From positions 1 through 64,000 of the forward strand of contig NZ_JACVEG010000006.1 of NCBI RefSeq assembly GCF_014596725.1: a stretch of DNA of 64,000 bases, in the 5' to 3' direction. The notes beneath the pieces are model-generated. The model had not been told where the DNA came from. It made no database searches and was given only the letters and a program-made list of their open reading frames with translations. Numbering within the stretch: position 1 is the stretch's first letter; each line of letters begins with the position of its first letter. The position numbers were made by a program, and so were the translations under genes. Source of the DNA: Vibrio sp. Y2-5. Lineage in GTDB: Bacteria; Pseudomonadota; Gammaproteobacteria; Enterobacterales; Vibrionaceae. Below, one piece after another: positions 49,332 to 59,388 of this stretch.

Positions 49332-49361
49332 AAAGCCCAAAGCAATGCTTTGGGCTTTTTT
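49332..49361 (+). terminator. yhhQ terminator
   Basis: A perfect stem AAAGCCCAAAG and CTTTGGGCTTT with a CAATG loop is followed by T residues, about 20 nt after the yhhQ stop. It lies in front of the convergent symporter gene. Confidence 0.9.
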
Positions 49362-49405
49362 GTTATCGCTAGAGTTGAGACGCTTTCGCCCAACCTTTTT
49401 GCGTA

Positions 49406-51109
49406 TTAATGGTCGTGAGCTGTGCCTGCACCTTTAGGGAAGCGGATTGACTCAACCATGTCTTGTACTTCAGTTGGTACTTCTGCAGTGAATTTATTCA
49501 CCACGATAGAGACCACAAAGTTCAAACACATACCTAGAGTACCGATACCTTCTGGGCTGATGCCGAAGAACCAGTTGTCAGGTGTACTTGCTGCTGGGTT
49601 AATGAACTTGAAGTAGATGATGTACGCCGCTGTGAACACGATACCTGCAACCATACCTGCGATAGCACCTTCTTTGTTCATCTTCTTGTAGAAAATACCC
49701 AAGATGATGGCAGGGAAGAAGGATGCCGCGGCCAAGCCGAAGGCGAAGGCGACCACCTGCGCTACGAAGCCCGGAGGGTTGATGCCCAAGTAACCTGCGC
49801 CAACGATAGCCACAATTGCAGCCAGACGAGCGGCGAGCAGTTCTTGTTTATCGGTCATGTTTGGCTTGAAGCCTTTCTTCAACAAGTCATGAGAGATAGA
49901 TGTAGAGATTACTAGTAGTAGACCTGCTGCTGTAGATAGTGCTGCAGCTAAGCCACCTGCTGCTAGTAGACCAACAACCCAGTTAGGAAGTTTAGCCAAC
50001 TCAGGAGAAGCTAGTACGATGATGTCGCGGTTGATGTTCATCTCGTTACGAGCGTCACCAGAGTAGAACATACGACCATCGGCGTTTTTATCTTCCCATT
50101 TAACTAGACCAGTGCTTTCCCAGTTTTTATACCAGCTTGGTGCTTGTTCAGCAGGAACACCTTGCATATCAGGACCGTTAATCGTTTCGATTAGGTTTAC
50201 GCGAGCAAACGCAGCAACGCCTGGTGCAGTAGTATAAAGTAGCGAGATAAACAGTAGCGCCCAACCCGCAGAGATACGCGCATCACGTACTTTTGGTACT
50301 GTGAAGAAGCGAATGATTACGTGTGGAAGACCCGCAGTACCCACCATCAGTGCAGCACAGATGAAGAATACATCCACCATGCTCTTGCTGCCTTCAGTGT
50401 ACTGAGTAAAGCCAAGTTCTTGCGTTAGACCATCTAGCTTATCAAGAAGATAAACATCGGTTCCTGCGATGGTTGAACCCATACCAATTTGTGGTAGTGG
50501 ATTGCCTGTCATCATGATTGACGTAAAGATTGCAGGTACAAGGAAGGCGAAAATGAGAACACAGAACTGAGCTACCTGCGTATAAGTGATGCCTTTCATG
50601 CCACCAAGTACAGCGTAGAAGAACACAATCGCCATACCGATAACGATACCAACGTTAATGTCTACTTCTAGGAAGCGAGAGAACACTACGCCTACACCGC
50701 GCATTTGGCCTGCAACGTAAGTAAACGAAATGAAGATCGCACAGAATACCGCTACCATACGAGCAGTTTTCGAGTAGTAACGTTCACCGATGAAATCTGG
50801 CACAGTGAACTGACCAAATTTACGTAGGTAAGGTGCTAAACATAGAGCCAATAGAACGTAGCCGCCTGTCCAACCCATTAGGTAAACCGCACCATCGTAA
50901 CCGATGAATGAGATGATACCTGCCATTGAGATGAAAGATGCTGCTGACATCCAGTCTGCGGCTGTCGCCATACCGTTCGCTACAGGGTGTACACCGCCGC
51001 CAGCGACATAGAATTCACTGGTTGATCCCGCTCGAGCCCAAATGGCGATGCCAATGTAGAGAGCAAAAGAGAGACCAACAAGAATAAACGTCCAAGTTTG
51101 AATATCCAT
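49406..51109 (-). CDS. Sodium:solute symporter family protein (ActP-like)
   Basis: Inner-membrane sodium/solute symporter of the SSS family, 567 residues with about 13 membrane segments. It begins MDIQTWTFILVGLSFALYIG and has the family region ADWMSAASFISMAGIISFIGYDG near 50 and GLAAALSTAAGLLLVISTSISHD near 380. An extra hydrophilic loop (about 320-355, rich in Trp, Lys and Asp) sits between segments. It is most like acetate/monocarboxylate carriers of the ActP type, but the substrate is not proven. The DUF4212 partner lies 12 nt upstream, so they are probably coexpressed as a two-subunit carrier. Confidence 0.85.
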   Translation of the reverse strand: MDIQTWTFILVGLSFALYIGIAIWARAGSTSEFYVAGGGVHPVANGMATAADWMSAASFISMAGIISFIGYDGAVYLMGWTGGYVLLALCLAPYLRKFGQFTVPDFIGERYYSKTARMVAVFCAIFISFTYVAGQMRGVGVVFSRFLEVDINVGIVIGMAIVFFYAVLGGMKGITYTQVAQFCVLIFAFLVPAIFTSIMMTGNPLPQIGMGSTIAGTDVYLLDKLDGLTQELGFTQYTEGSKSMVDVFFICAALMVGTAGLPHVIIRFFTVPKVRDARISAGWALLFISLLYTTAPGVAAFARVNLIETINGPDMQGVPAEQAPSWYKNWESTGLVKWEDKNADGRMFYSGDARNEMNINRDIIVLASPELAKLPNWVVGLLAAGGLAAALSTAAGLLLVISTSISHDLLKKGFKPNMTDKQELLAARLAAIVAIVGAGYLGINPPGFVAQVVAFAFGLAAASFFPAIILGIFYKKMNKEGAIAGMVAGIVFTAAYIIYFKFINPAASTPDNWFFGISPEGIGTLGMCLNFVVSIVVNKFTAEVPTEVQDMVESIRFPKGAGTAHDH

Positions 51110-51121
51110 TTCTAAAACCTC

Positions 51122-51388
51122 TTAGTCTTCATGCACGTTATATTTCTTGTCGAGCGAGTTCATGCGCGCAACGTAAATAAAGATTAAAGCGACGAATGTG
51201 TAGATTGAGCCCTGTTGTGCAAACCAGAATCCAAGCTTAAAGCCGCCTAAATGAATGCTATTTAGCGCATCAACGAATAAAACGCCTGCGCCATAAGACA
51301 CCAAGAACCACACTGCGAGCAGTGATCCCATAATCCCCAAGTTTTCTTTCCAGTAGGCTTGAGCATGTTCTGTAGATTCGAACGCCAT
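51122..51388 (-). CDS. DUF4212 small subunit of the adjacent symporter
   Basis: An 88-residue membrane protein with two hydrophobic segments (about 18-40 and 53-75). The pattern AYWKENLGIMGSLLAVWFLVS and FWFAQQGSIYTFVALIFIYV is that of DUF4212, described as a putative solute-symporter small subunit. The ATG at 51388 follows a strong AAGGAG. The 12-nt gap to the SSS gene supports a joint function. Confidence 0.9.
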   Translation of the reverse strand: MAFESTEHAQAYWKENLGIMGSLLAVWFLVSYGAGVLFVDALNSIHLGGFKLGFWFAQQGSIYTFVALIFIYVARMNSLDKKYNVHED

Positions 51389-51766
51389 GGCCTTCTCCTT
51401 CCTGTTAAGTGTTGTGTTAACGTAATGTTACGATTTATACATTAGCAGTGTTAAGGCAAGAGATCTGTGCAACTTTAGTCTGTAAATTTTTATTTATAAC
51501 TTATTGTATTTATGTGGTTTTGGTTTATTTCTGTTTGCTTTTTGAATGTTAATTAACTGTTAAATTAGCCAAAAGTATAAGGTCGGAGTGCAGAAGTGGG
51601 GAAATAACTGTGTAAGTAACAGGCATTGACGACTAATGATAATGAGGGAGAAAACGTTGCAATTATTTACACAGACTTTTCTGACGTAGGTAATAAAAAT
51701 GTGCACAATGGAGAGCATAATAAATATGTATCTATAAACGTTTGAGTCAGTTGGAAAGGTGAAAGA
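51389..51766. other. Divergent symporter/antiporter region
   Basis: A 378-nt A/T-rich space holding promoters for the DUF4212-symporter pair (minus) and the antiporter (plus). A short inverted repeat CGTAATGTTACG at 51421-51432 lies 33 nt upstream of the DUF4212 start. No open frame or RNA motif is recognised. Confidence 0.5.
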
Positions 51767-53512
51767 TTGGATGCAATAACGATAAACGGCTTTTTTCTTG
51801 TGGGTGCATTGCTGATCGCATTGAGTGTGTTGCTCAGCCCCGTATCTTCGAAATTAGGTATTCCGATTCTGTTGGTGTTTCTTGCTGTTGGTATGTTAGC
51901 GGGCGAAGATGGGCCTGGTGGAATACTGTTTGATAATTATCCGTTAGCGTATTTAGTCAGTAACTTGGCCCTTGCGATTATCCTCTTAGATGGTGGTATG
52001 AGGACGCGCGTTGCCAGCTTTAAAGTTGCATTTTGGCCCTCGGTTTCGTTAGCAACATTTGGTGTTGCCTTGACCACTTTAATTACTGGTGCATTAGCTA
52101 CCTGGTTGTTTGACCTGTCGTTGATGCAGGGCATTTTGGTTGGGGCTATCGTAGGCTCGACTGATGCCGCCGCTGTATTTTCACTGCTGAAAGGGCGTAG
52201 CCTCAACGAGCGTGTGGGTTCAACGTTAGAAATAGAATCGGGTACCAATGATCCGATGGCGGTGTTTTTAACCGTCACCATGATTGCTATTTTGAGTAGT
52301 GCTAGCAGAGATTTCAGTGTCAGTTTCTTAGCGCTTAACTTCGTCCAGCAGTTTGGTGTAGGAGCTTTATTAGGTCTATCCGGTGGTTGGTTACTGTGGA
52401 AAATCATCAACAGCACACAGCTTCCTGAGGGGTTGTATTCCATTCTCACCGTAAGTGGTGGACTGATCATTTTTGCTCTGGCGAATGCGCTCGGTGGCAG
52501 TGGGATTCTATCCATTTATTTGGTGGGCTTGCTGTTAGGAAATCGTCCAACCCGTAGCCGCCATTCAATTTTAAACGTATTGGATGGCATGACATGGCTA
52601 GCACAAATCGGAATGTTCCTTGTGCTTGGTTTATTGGTGACACCAACTAACTTGTTAACCATCGCATTGCCGGGCTTAGCACTGGCATTTGGTATGATTC
52701 TTTTTGCTCGGCCTATCTCTGTTTGGGTGAGTTTGTTGCCGTTTAAAAGCTTTACAGCTAGAGAGAAATGGTTCATTTCATGGGTAGGGTTGCGTGGCGC
52801 TGTACCGATTATTTTGGCGGTGTTCCCAATGATGGCGGGTCTGCCAGATGCCAAGCTTTACTTTAACTTGGCATTCTTCGTGGTGATGGTGTCGCTGATT
52901 ATTCAAGGTGGGTCACTAACCAAGGCAATGAGTCTGGCCAAAGTCGAGTTGCCTTCGAAACCCGAACCTATTTCTCGCTCTGGGCTTGAGATTTTTCCAA
53001 CCAGTGAGTGGGAGCTGTTTGTTTATCAGTTGAAGAAAGATAAATGGTGTATCGGAGAACCTATTCGCAATCTTTTTATGCCAGAGGGGACGCGAATCGC
53101 CGCTTTGTTTCGTGACAAAACGTTGCTTCATCCTTCAGGAAGTACTCGATTAGAATCTGGTGATATTCTCTGTGTGGTTGCCCAAGAGAAAGATTTGGCG
53201 GCGCTGAGCCAGTTATTTAGTGAAGCGCCAGTGAAAGAGTCTCTTGCTCGCTTCTTTGGTGATTTCTTCTTAGATGTGGAATCGAAACTGGTTGATGTTG
53301 CCATGATTTATGGTTTGGAGTTAGGACCATTCCGCGCAGATATGACGCTAAAAGACTTAGTTACCGAACATTTGGGCACAACCCCGGTATTGGGTGACCA
53401 ATTTGAATGGTATGGATTACATTGGGTGGTTGCAGATGTTGTCGACTGGCAAGTGACCAAAGTAGGTTTACGTTTACCAGCCGAGGAAGACGTTTTGGAG
53501 CCGAGTCAGTAA
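51767..53512 (+). CDS. nhaP2: CPA1-type potassium/proton antiporter (NhaP2/CvrA)
   Basis: Inner-membrane cation/proton antiporter of 581 residues. Residues about 1-390 form about 12-13 membrane segments with the conserved [12 protein letters not shown] (about 132-143) and [13 protein letters not shown] (about 158-170) that carry the ion-binding acids. A cytoplasmic RCK_C/TrkA-C domain (about 400-480) and a CorC/HlyC-like C-terminal part (about 485-570) follow. The start is TTG at 51767 behind GGAAAGGT; an ATG four nt later is out of frame. In V. cholerae the relative NhaP2 protects against internal potassium and acid. It converges on the response-regulator gene. Confidence 0.9.
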   Translation: MDAITINGFFLVGALLIALSVLLSPVSSKLGIPILLVFLAVGMLAGEDGPGGILFDNYPLAYLVSNLALAIILLDGGMRTRVASFKVAFWPSVSLATFGVALTTLITGALATWLFDLSLMQGILVGAIVGSTDAAAVFSLLKGRSLNERVGSTLEIESGTNDPMAVFLTVTMIAILSSASRDFSVSFLALNFVQQFGVGALLGLSGGWLLWKIINSTQLPEGLYSILTVSGGLIIFALANALGGSGILSIYLVGLLLGNRPTRSRHSILNVLDGMTWLAQIGMFLVLGLLVTPTNLLTIALPGLALAFGMILFARPISVWVSLLPFKSFTAREKWFISWVGLRGAVPIILAVFPMMAGLPDAKLYFNLAFFVVMVSLIIQGGSLTKAMSLAKVELPSKPEPISRSGLEIFPTSEWELFVYQLKKDKWCIGEPIRNLFMPEGTRIAALFRDKTLLHPSGSTRLESGDILCVVAQEKDLAALSQLFSEAPVKESLARFFGDFFLDVESKLVDVAMIYGLELGPFRADMTLKDLVTEHLGTTPVLGDQFEWYGLHWVVADVVDWQVTKVGLRLPAEEDVLEPSQ

Positions 53513-53527
53513 CCTAGGGGCGCAATA

Positions 53528-54157
53528 TTAGCTGTTCAGTTCTTTGAGTAAGATTACTGCCTGAGTTCTACTTTTTACACCCAGTTTTCGGAAGATCGCG
53601 GTCATATGTGCTTTGATAGTGGCTTCCGAAACATTCAACTCATAAGCAATTTGCTTATTCAGCAAACCGTCCGAAAGCATACCCAGTACTTTGTATTGCT
53701 GGGGAGTTAGGGTTGCTATCTTACCCGCCAGATCATCACAGGCTTCGTTGTTGGTAATCAGGCCTTCAGGGAAGTAGGGTTCACCGTTAAGTACCTGATT
53801 TAAAGCGCTGATCAACGCGCGCATGTCACTGGATTTAGGAATAAAACCGAACGCACCATGGCTCTTCACCTGTGATACCACAGAAGACTCTTCGCTGGCA
53901 GAGATCACTACAATCGGTAAATCCGGATATTCCGCACGTAATTGAATAAGGCCAGACATGCCGTTAGCGCCGGGCATTTTAAGGTCCAGCAGCAGCAAGT
54001 CCGGTTCAGGATCTTTTTCAAGCAGTTTTAGTAAAGCATCTAAAGAGTCTGCTTCAAGCAAATTTGCACCGCTTATCGCCATATGGACGGATTGAAACAA
54101 TGCGTTTCGAAACAGCGGGTGATCATCAGCGATGATGATGGTGTATGTCGAATCCAT
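53528..54157 (-). CDS. crbR: LuxR-type response regulator, CrbR-like
   Basis: Two-component regulator of the NarL/FixJ type. The ATG at 54157 gives MDSTYTIIIADDHPLFRNALF and 209 residues; a start seven codons earlier exists. The receiver domain has D11, D12 and phospho-acceptor Asp58 in LLLLDLKMPG, with Lys in FIPKSSD. The C-terminal LuxR helix-turn-helix (about 140-200) has LTPQQYKVLGMLSDGLLNKQIAYEL. No kinase gene is adjacent. Its sequence resembles CrbR/ErdR regulators that activate acetyl-CoA synthetase, and in V. cholerae crbR has, as I recall, the same neighbours; this name is therefore probable, not certain. Confidence 0.75.
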   Translation of the reverse strand: MDSTYTIIIADDHPLFRNALFQSVHMAISGANLLEADSLDALLKLLEKDPEPDLLLLDLKMPGANGMSGLIQLRAEYPDLPIVVISASEESSVVSQVKSHGAFGFIPKSSDMRALISALNQVLNGEPYFPEGLITNNEACDDLAGKIATLTPQQYKVLGMLSDGLLNKQIAYELNVSEATIKAHMTAIFRKLGVKSRTQAVILLKELNS

Positions 54158-54280
54158 GACGTTAAACACTTTTAACAATTACGTTAAATAAATTATTGTC
54201 TGGTTTGAGGTTTGGAACAATGTCTATGGACTAAAAGTCTGAACTATATCCAGTTTTTATCTGCATGAAGATGAATACCA

Positions 54281-54315
54281 CGACAAGGTTTGACGTATAG
54301 GGCCAAACCTTGTCG
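54281..54315. repeat. Perfect 12-bp inverted repeat between dsbD and crbR
   Basis: Arms CGACAAGGTTTG (54281-54292) and CAAACCTTGTCG (54304-54315) flank an 11-nt spacer. The hairpin lies 18 nt past the dsbD stop. No T run follows on either strand, so it is not a standard terminator; it could be an RNA-stabilising hairpin, a repeat unit or an operator. Confidence 0.75.
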
Positions 54316-54332
54316 CGCAAAGAGATGAAAAT

Positions 54333-56138
54333 TTAGATCTGATGGTCTTTTAGGTGTTGTAAAAAGCGGTCTGCTTGCATGAAACCGGTTATGCGTGCAC
54401 TCGGTACTCTTTTGCCCTGACTGTTCCAAAACTCAATGGTAGGAAGACCAAGAACGTCCATCTGTTTAAGCAATTCAATGTCTTGTGGCTGATTGCGTGT
54501 GACATCTGCCTGTAGCAGCACGATGTCTTTCAGTTTTTGTTCAACATCTGGCTGGTGGAAGGTGTATTTTTCGAACTCTTTACACGCTACACACCAATCG
54601 GCGTAGAAGTCTAGCATCACTGGCTTACCCGCCAATTTGGCTTTTTCCAGTTCAGCGTTAAGTTCATCCACATTCGCAATGCGCTTGAAACTGATGGATG
54701 ATTGCTGCTGCTCTGTCTGGGTGTCATTAAACCAGTAATTCAAAGCAGGCTGAGCAGAGGTCAGCAATCCCAGAATCGCAAAGATGCCTAAAGTACTCTG
54801 CTTCCAACCGCCAAAAGGCAGGCTGTTTTTAATGTGATATAACCAAGCAAAAGCAGCGAAGCCCAATGCTGACCATAGAGCGGTCGCCCAGATTTCCGGG
54901 AGCAGTCGTTCCAGCAGGAAAATCGGTGCAGCAAGAAGAATGAAACCAAATGCGGTTTTTACTTTGCCCATCCAAGCCCCTGCTTTTGGTAATAAGCGGT
55001 TACCAAAGACAGCGACTAGAATCAACGGAATACCCATGCCGATAGCCAGTGCATAAAGCGCTATGCCACCGGTGAGTAAATCACCACTTTGCGCGACATA
55101 GAGCAGGGCTCCTGAAAGTGGGGCGGTTGTGCAAGGTGAACACACTAATCCCGAAATAGCCCCCATAGCAAAAACGCCAGCGAGACGGCCTCCTTGCTGC
55201 TGGTTGCTCAGATTGTTCAGCCAAGTCTGTACTGAGCTTGGAAGTTGAAGTGTGTACAAGCCAAACATTGACAGTGCGAGCAACACAAACATTGCACTTA
55301 GACCAATCAAAACATAAGGGTGTTGTAGCGCGGCTTGGAACTGCAAACCAGCAGAAGCAACAATTAAACCTAATAGAGTGTAGGTCAGCGCCATACCTTG
55401 AACGTAAACCACGCTTAATAACAAGGTTCGTTTATGAGTTAGCTGCCCATTACCTAAAACAATACCCGTCAGAATCGGATACATAGGCAAAACACAGGGT
55501 GTGAAAGCCAAACCAATGCCTAATGCTAAGAACAGTAATGGTGTCCACCAGTTTTGCGCTAGTTTGCCAGCTAACGAGTCTTGTTCTGAAATAGGGGCGC
55601 TGTTAAGTCTCACAGACTTTAATGTGTCTTGTGTATTGTCACTTTGAACGGTGGAAATGGTTTCTGAATTAGCTGGTTGTGAGAAGTCGAATTTACTGAT
55701 TTCTACTACGCGTGTTTCTGGCGGATAACAGAAGCCTGCTTTTGCGCATCCCTGATATTGAATGATAATACGCGCACCAAGTTGGTAGTCTCTCAGTGGC
55801 AGCTCAATAGAAAGCGGAGTGGTGTAGATGGTGACATCACCAAAGAACTCATCGTGATAAGCTTCACCATCGACCAGATCAAAGTCACCTAATGTGACGT
55901 TTTCTGCACTGATTGTGATTCGATCTTGATATAAGTAGTAGCCATCTTTCACTTGCCAGTCAACAAAAAGACGATCGCCTTGCTGGAAGCTATTAAACGG
56001 AAAAGCCTGATCGACAGGAACAAACTTATTGCCGTCATTACTCACCGAAAGTGTATTGTTGTTACCGAATACAGCAAAGGCTGGATGGCTGAATACAGAC
56101 AGTGTTAAGAGTAAAAAATAGAAAAATTTACGTATCAT
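54333..56138 (-). CDS. dsbD: Thiol:disulfide interchange protein DsbD
   Basis: Inner-membrane reductase carrying electrons from cytoplasmic thioredoxin to periplasmic DsbC and DsbE. It has 601 residues: signal peptide (1-22, ending HPAFA), periplasmic alpha domain (about 25-150, with [11 protein letters not shown]), eight-helix beta domain (about 195-455, with [14 protein letters not shown] and [14 protein letters not shown]), and thioredoxin-like gamma domain (about 475-601, with [12 protein letters not shown]). All three cysteine pairs are visible. It is monocistronic in appearance. Confidence 0.96.
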   Translation of the reverse strand: MIRKFFYFLLLTLSVFSHPAFAVFGNNNTLSVSNDGNKFVPVDQAFPFNSFQQGDRLFVDWQVKDGYYLYQDRITISAENVTLGDFDLVDGEAYHDEFFGDVTIYTTPLSIELPLRDYQLGARIIIQYQGCAKAGFCYPPETRVVEISKFDFSQPANSETISTVQSDNTQDTLKSVRLNSAPISEQDSLAGKLAQNWWTPLLFLALGIGLAFTPCVLPMYPILTGIVLGNGQLTHKRTLLLSVVYVQGMALTYTLLGLIVASAGLQFQAALQHPYVLIGLSAMFVLLALSMFGLYTLQLPSSVQTWLNNLSNQQQGGRLAGVFAMGAISGLVCSPCTTAPLSGALLYVAQSGDLLTGGIALYALAIGMGIPLILVAVFGNRLLPKAGAWMGKVKTAFGFILLAAPIFLLERLLPEIWATALWSALGFAAFAWLYHIKNSLPFGGWKQSTLGIFAILGLLTSAQPALNYWFNDTQTEQQQSSISFKRIANVDELNAELEKAKLAGKPVMLDFYADWCVACKEFEKYTFHQPDVEQKLKDIVLLQADVTRNQPQDIELLKQMDVLGLPTIEFWNSQGKRVPSARITGFMQADRFLQHLKDHQI

Positions 56139-56244
56139 CTAATCAATTTCTGGTTGAGTGTGAATGGCAAAGGCGACAAATTATTGTGCCATATTAACTC
56201 AATCAGACCGAGATGAGAGTGAATAAGTTTCATTGAAGTAATAC

Positions 56245-56296
56245 AAAACCCGCGAATTCATCCAACACAAGGTTGTTCGAATATCGCGGGTTTTCT
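56245..56296 (-). terminator. dcuA terminator
   Basis: Arms AAAACCCGCGA and TCGCGGGTTTT are separated by about 28 nt that can form an inner pairing (CAACACAAGGTTG). On the minus strand the stem ends in TTTT. It lies about 30 nt past the dcuA stop. Confidence 0.7.
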
Positions 56297-56324
56297 TTTC
56301 TGGCTTTTAACGGACTAGTCAGAA

Positions 56325-57632
56325 TTAGATGAACAGTCCGCCAAATAGGAAGCCAAAGGTTACTGCAGAAGCAATGGTCGCAACGCCCGGAATGAAGAAT
56401 GGGTGGTTGAAAACATATTTACCAATGCGCGTTGAGCCTGTGTCATCCATTTCAACCGCAGCAAGTAGTGTTGGGTAAGTTGGTAGAACAAACAGAGCAC
56501 TTACCGCAGCGAAGGATGCGACTGCTGTTAGAGGAGCAACACCAATAGCAAGCGCCGCTGGCATGAGTGCCACAGTGGTTGCACCTTGCGAGTAAAGCAG
56601 CATAGAAGCAAAGAATAATACGATAGCTAGCATCCATGGGCTGTCAGCCAATAGTGCGCCAGCAACATTTTTGATGTCTGCAACGTGAGCATTAACGAAA
56701 GTTGAACCTAACCAAGCCACGCCCAATACACACACACATGCGGTCATACCTGAACGGAATGTTGGTGCGCTTGAAATTTTCGCGGCATCGATTTTAGTGA
56801 CGAATACGATCAGTGCTGCAGCTGCCAGCATAACTGTCATGATTGCTTCGTTACGGCCTAAAGCTGGGTTTTCAATCAAACCAACAGATTTTGAGATCGC
56901 TGCTGCATAGCAAACAACGAAACCAATAGCGGCGAGGAAAATGTAAGTCGCTATTTTGGCTGTTGGCAGAATATTACGTTGCTGTTGGTCGGCAAGTTTA
57001 ATTAAACCTTTCGCTAAACGATCTTGGTAAACAGGGTCATTTTTCAGTTCACCGCCCATGAAATTAGAGACAAGTGCACCAACCATACAAGCTGCAAACG
57101 TCGTTGGAATGCACACAGCTAAAAGCGTTAAGTAGTCAACGCCAAATGGAGTCAGCATTGCTGCAAAAGCAACAACAGCCGCTGAGATTGGAGACGCTGT
57201 GATAGCGATTTGTGATGCAACAACCGAGATAGAAAGAGGACGTGATGGACGAACGCCTTGACCTTTAGCGACTTCAGCAATCACGGGAAGCGTAGAGAAC
57301 GCAGTATGCCCTGTACCTGCCATTAATGTCATGATGAAGGTAACAATCGGCGCGTAAAAAGTAATGCGTTGTGGATTCTTGCGCAGGAAGTTTTCGGCTA
57401 TCTGGACAAGCCAATCCATACCACCAGCCACTTGCATTGCCGCAATCGCCGTGATGACAGACATGATGATAAGAATTACATCAACAGGGATAAATGCTTG
57501 GCTGGTTGGTACACCAAGACCCAGAGCAAGTGCGATAACACCAGCACCGCCTGCTAAGCCAATACCAATGCCGCCGATACGTGCTCCCAAAAAGATGAAG
57601 AGAAGAACAACTAATAGCTCGACCCAAACCAT
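56325..57632 (-). CDS. dcuA: Anaerobic C4-dicarboxylate transporter DcuA
   Basis: Inner-membrane carrier for uptake and exchange of fumarate, malate, aspartate and succinate. It has 435 residues with about 10-12 membrane segments. The start MVWVELLVVLLFIFLGARIGGIGIG and conserved ASPISAAVVAFAAML and TGHTAFSTLPVIAEVAKGQGV regions are more like DcuA than DcuB. It lies 126 nt after aspA on the same strand, the enteric aspA-dcuA order, which links aspartate import to its deamination. Confidence 0.93.
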   Translation of the reverse strand: MVWVELLVVLLFIFLGARIGGIGIGLAGGAGVIALALGLGVPTSQAFIPVDVILIIMSVITAIAAMQVAGGMDWLVQIAENFLRKNPQRITFYAPIVTFIMTLMAGTGHTAFSTLPVIAEVAKGQGVRPSRPLSISVVASQIAITASPISAAVVAFAAMLTPFGVDYLTLLAVCIPTTFAACMVGALVSNFMGGELKNDPVYQDRLAKGLIKLADQQQRNILPTAKIATYIFLAAIGFVVCYAAAISKSVGLIENPALGRNEAIMTVMLAAAALIVFVTKIDAAKISSAPTFRSGMTACVCVLGVAWLGSTFVNAHVADIKNVAGALLADSPWMLAIVLFFASMLLYSQGATTVALMPAALAIGVAPLTAVASFAAVSALFVLPTYPTLLAAVEMDDTGSTRIGKYVFNHPFFIPGVATIASAVTFGFLFGGLFI

Positions 57633-57698
57633 AGTGATACCTCGTTTTATAAATGAAAAAGAAATATTGGTTTGCAGTCCGTTGCGTTTATTTTTATC

Positions 57699-57714
57699 GA
57701 CTGTTTAAACAGTC
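57699..57714. repeat. 16-bp perfect palindrome between aspA and dcuA
   Basis: GACTGTTTAAACAGTC is a perfect palindrome with no spacer, 67 nt upstream of the dcuA start and next to the aspA hairpin. It looks more like a dimeric-protein operator than a terminator. No protein is assigned. Confidence 0.5.
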
Positions 57715-57720
57715 TTTTAT

Positions 57721-57749
57721 AGAAAAGGCTCTTTATCAGAGCCTTTTCT
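57721..57749 (-). terminator. Hairpin after aspA, probable terminator
   Basis: A perfect 12-bp stem AGAAAAGGCTCT and AGAGCCTTTTCT with a five-base loop lies 10 nt past the aspA stop. The T tract on the minus strand is interrupted, so partial readthrough into dcuA is likely. Confidence 0.75.
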
Positions 57750-57758
57750 TTGAATCAC

Positions 57759-59210
57759 TTATTCGTAGCGCTTCGCTTTATACTGTGGACGCATCAGGTT
57801 TTCAACAGAGAAGATGTCATCTAGCTCTTCCGATGTGAGTAATCCGCGATCGAGTACAACTTCTCGGACACTTTTACCCGTCTCAGCACAGATTTTTCCT
57901 ACAATGTCTCCTTCGTGGTGGCCGATGTAAGGGTTCAAGTAAGTCACGATACCGATCGAGTTAAACACGTAGTTTTCACAAACTTCTTTATTGACTGTAA
58001 TTCCGTCAATACATTTGTCGCGAAGGTTTACACACGCATTTGAAAGCAGTGAGATCGACTCAAACATTGCTTGAGCAATCACAGGTTCCATGACGTTTAA
58101 CTGTAATTGGCCGCCTTCAGCAGCAAAAGACACCGTGTTGTCGTTACCAAGAACCTTAAAGCACACTTGGTTTACCACTTCAGGAACAACAGGGTTTACT
58201 TTCGCCGGCATAATGGAAGAGCCAGCCTGAAGTTCAGGAAGGTTCAGTTCGTTTAAGCCAGCGCGAGGGCCAGAAGAAAGCAGACGGAGGTCATTACAAA
58301 TCTTAGACAGTTTTACTGCTAGGCGTTTTAACGCACCGTGTGTCATTACATATGCGCCACAGTCTGAAGTCGCTTCAATCAGATCTTCAGCAGGAACAAC
58401 GTCTAAACCGGTAACTTCTGCTAAGTGTTTTACTGCTAGACTTTGGTATCCGTTTGCAGCGTTTAAGCCAGTACCGATTGCGGTTGCACCTAGGTTGATT
58501 TCAAGCAGTAGCTTAGAGGTGTATTCCAGAGCACGAATTTCTTCGTTCAATGTGACCGCCCAAGCGTGGAATTCTTGTCCAACAGTCATAGGGACAGCAT
58601 CTTGCAGCTGTGTACGACCCATCTTGATAACCGTTGTGAATTCTTGGCTCTTCAGTTCGAACGCACCCTTCAAGTACTCAATCGCTTCAATCAGTTTAAG
58701 TACGCTGTTGTATACAGAAATGCGGAAACCCGTTGGGTAAGCACAGTTGGTCGATTGGCTGCGGTTTACGTGGTCATTTGGGTTAATGAACTCATATTGA
58801 CCTTTCTCTTTGCCCATTAGCTCTAGTGCTAAGTTGGCGATGACTTCGTTGGTATTCATGTTGACTGAAGTACCAGCGCCGCCTTGGAATACATCGGTCG
58901 GGAATTGATCCATGCACTTACCTGTTTCAAGGATCACATCACATGCTTGAATGATGTAGTTCGCGACTTCTTTTGGAATAACGGCAAGCTCTTTGTTTGC
59001 AAGTGCGGCCGCTTTTTTGGTCATGACCATGCCACGAATGAACTCAGGAATATCAGATATCGTTGCACTGGAAATGTTAAAGTTTTCAATTGCTCGGAGT
59101 GTATGAATGCCGTAGTAAGCATCCGCAGGGACGTGACGTTGACCTAGTAGATCTTCTTCAATACGATTGGCTGGTTGAGCTGTTTGTGTAGCTTCAAAGA
59201 GAGTAGCCAT
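57759..59210 (-). CDS. aspA: Aspartate ammonia-lyase
   Basis: Cytosolic tetrameric enzyme that splits aspartate into fumarate and ammonia. It has 483 residues. The fumarase/aspartase signature [11 protein letters not shown] is present near residue 327, and [23 protein letters not shown] sequence near 110 matches the second active-site region. The N-terminus [23 protein letters not shown] is slightly extended. It starts the aspA-dcuA pair; together they supply fumarate for anaerobic respiration. fxsA lies upstream beyond the diguanylate cyclase gene; in enterics it is directly adjacent. Confidence 0.97.
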   Translation of the reverse strand: MATLFEATQTAQPANRIEEDLLGQRHVPADAYYGIHTLRAIENFNISSATISDIPEFIRGMVMTKKAAALANKELAVIPKEVANYIIQACDVILETGKCMDQFPTDVFQGGAGTSVNMNTNEVIANLALELMGKEKGQYEFINPNDHVNRSQSTNCAYPTGFRISVYNSVLKLIEAIEYLKGAFELKSQEFTTVIKMGRTQLQDAVPMTVGQEFHAWAVTLNEEIRALEYTSKLLLEINLGATAIGTGLNAANGYQSLAVKHLAEVTGLDVVPAEDLIEATSDCGAYVMTHGALKRLAVKLSKICNDLRLLSSGPRAGLNELNLPELQAGSSIMPAKVNPVVPEVVNQVCFKVLGNDNTVSFAAEGGQLQLNVMEPVIAQAMFESISLLSNACVNLRDKCIDGITVNKEVCENYVFNSIGIVTYLNPYIGHHEGDIVGKICAETGKSVREVVLDRGLLTSEELDDIFSVENLMRPQYKAKRYE

Positions 59211-59388
59211 AGTTGGATCCTTAGAGAATAATGCTATTGATATTGATTACAGTAAGCCGTATCTGTATTAAGAATCCATTCATCAGAATAATTGGCTGGA
59301 AAACCGTCCTGATATAGGCACGTATAATACTTAAGTTCCAATTTAAAAATAGTAGCTGCGTCACCTTTTATGTCAGTAAAACACAAGT

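Noticed and set aside
51937..52515. 192-codon frame antisense to the antiporter gene
   Set aside because: The opposite strand encodes conserved antiporter motifs in the same interval.
59237..59250. FNR-like site upstream of aspA
   Set aside because: Eight of ten consensus positions match, but it lies only 27 nt before the start codon, too close for FNR activation of a normal promoter.
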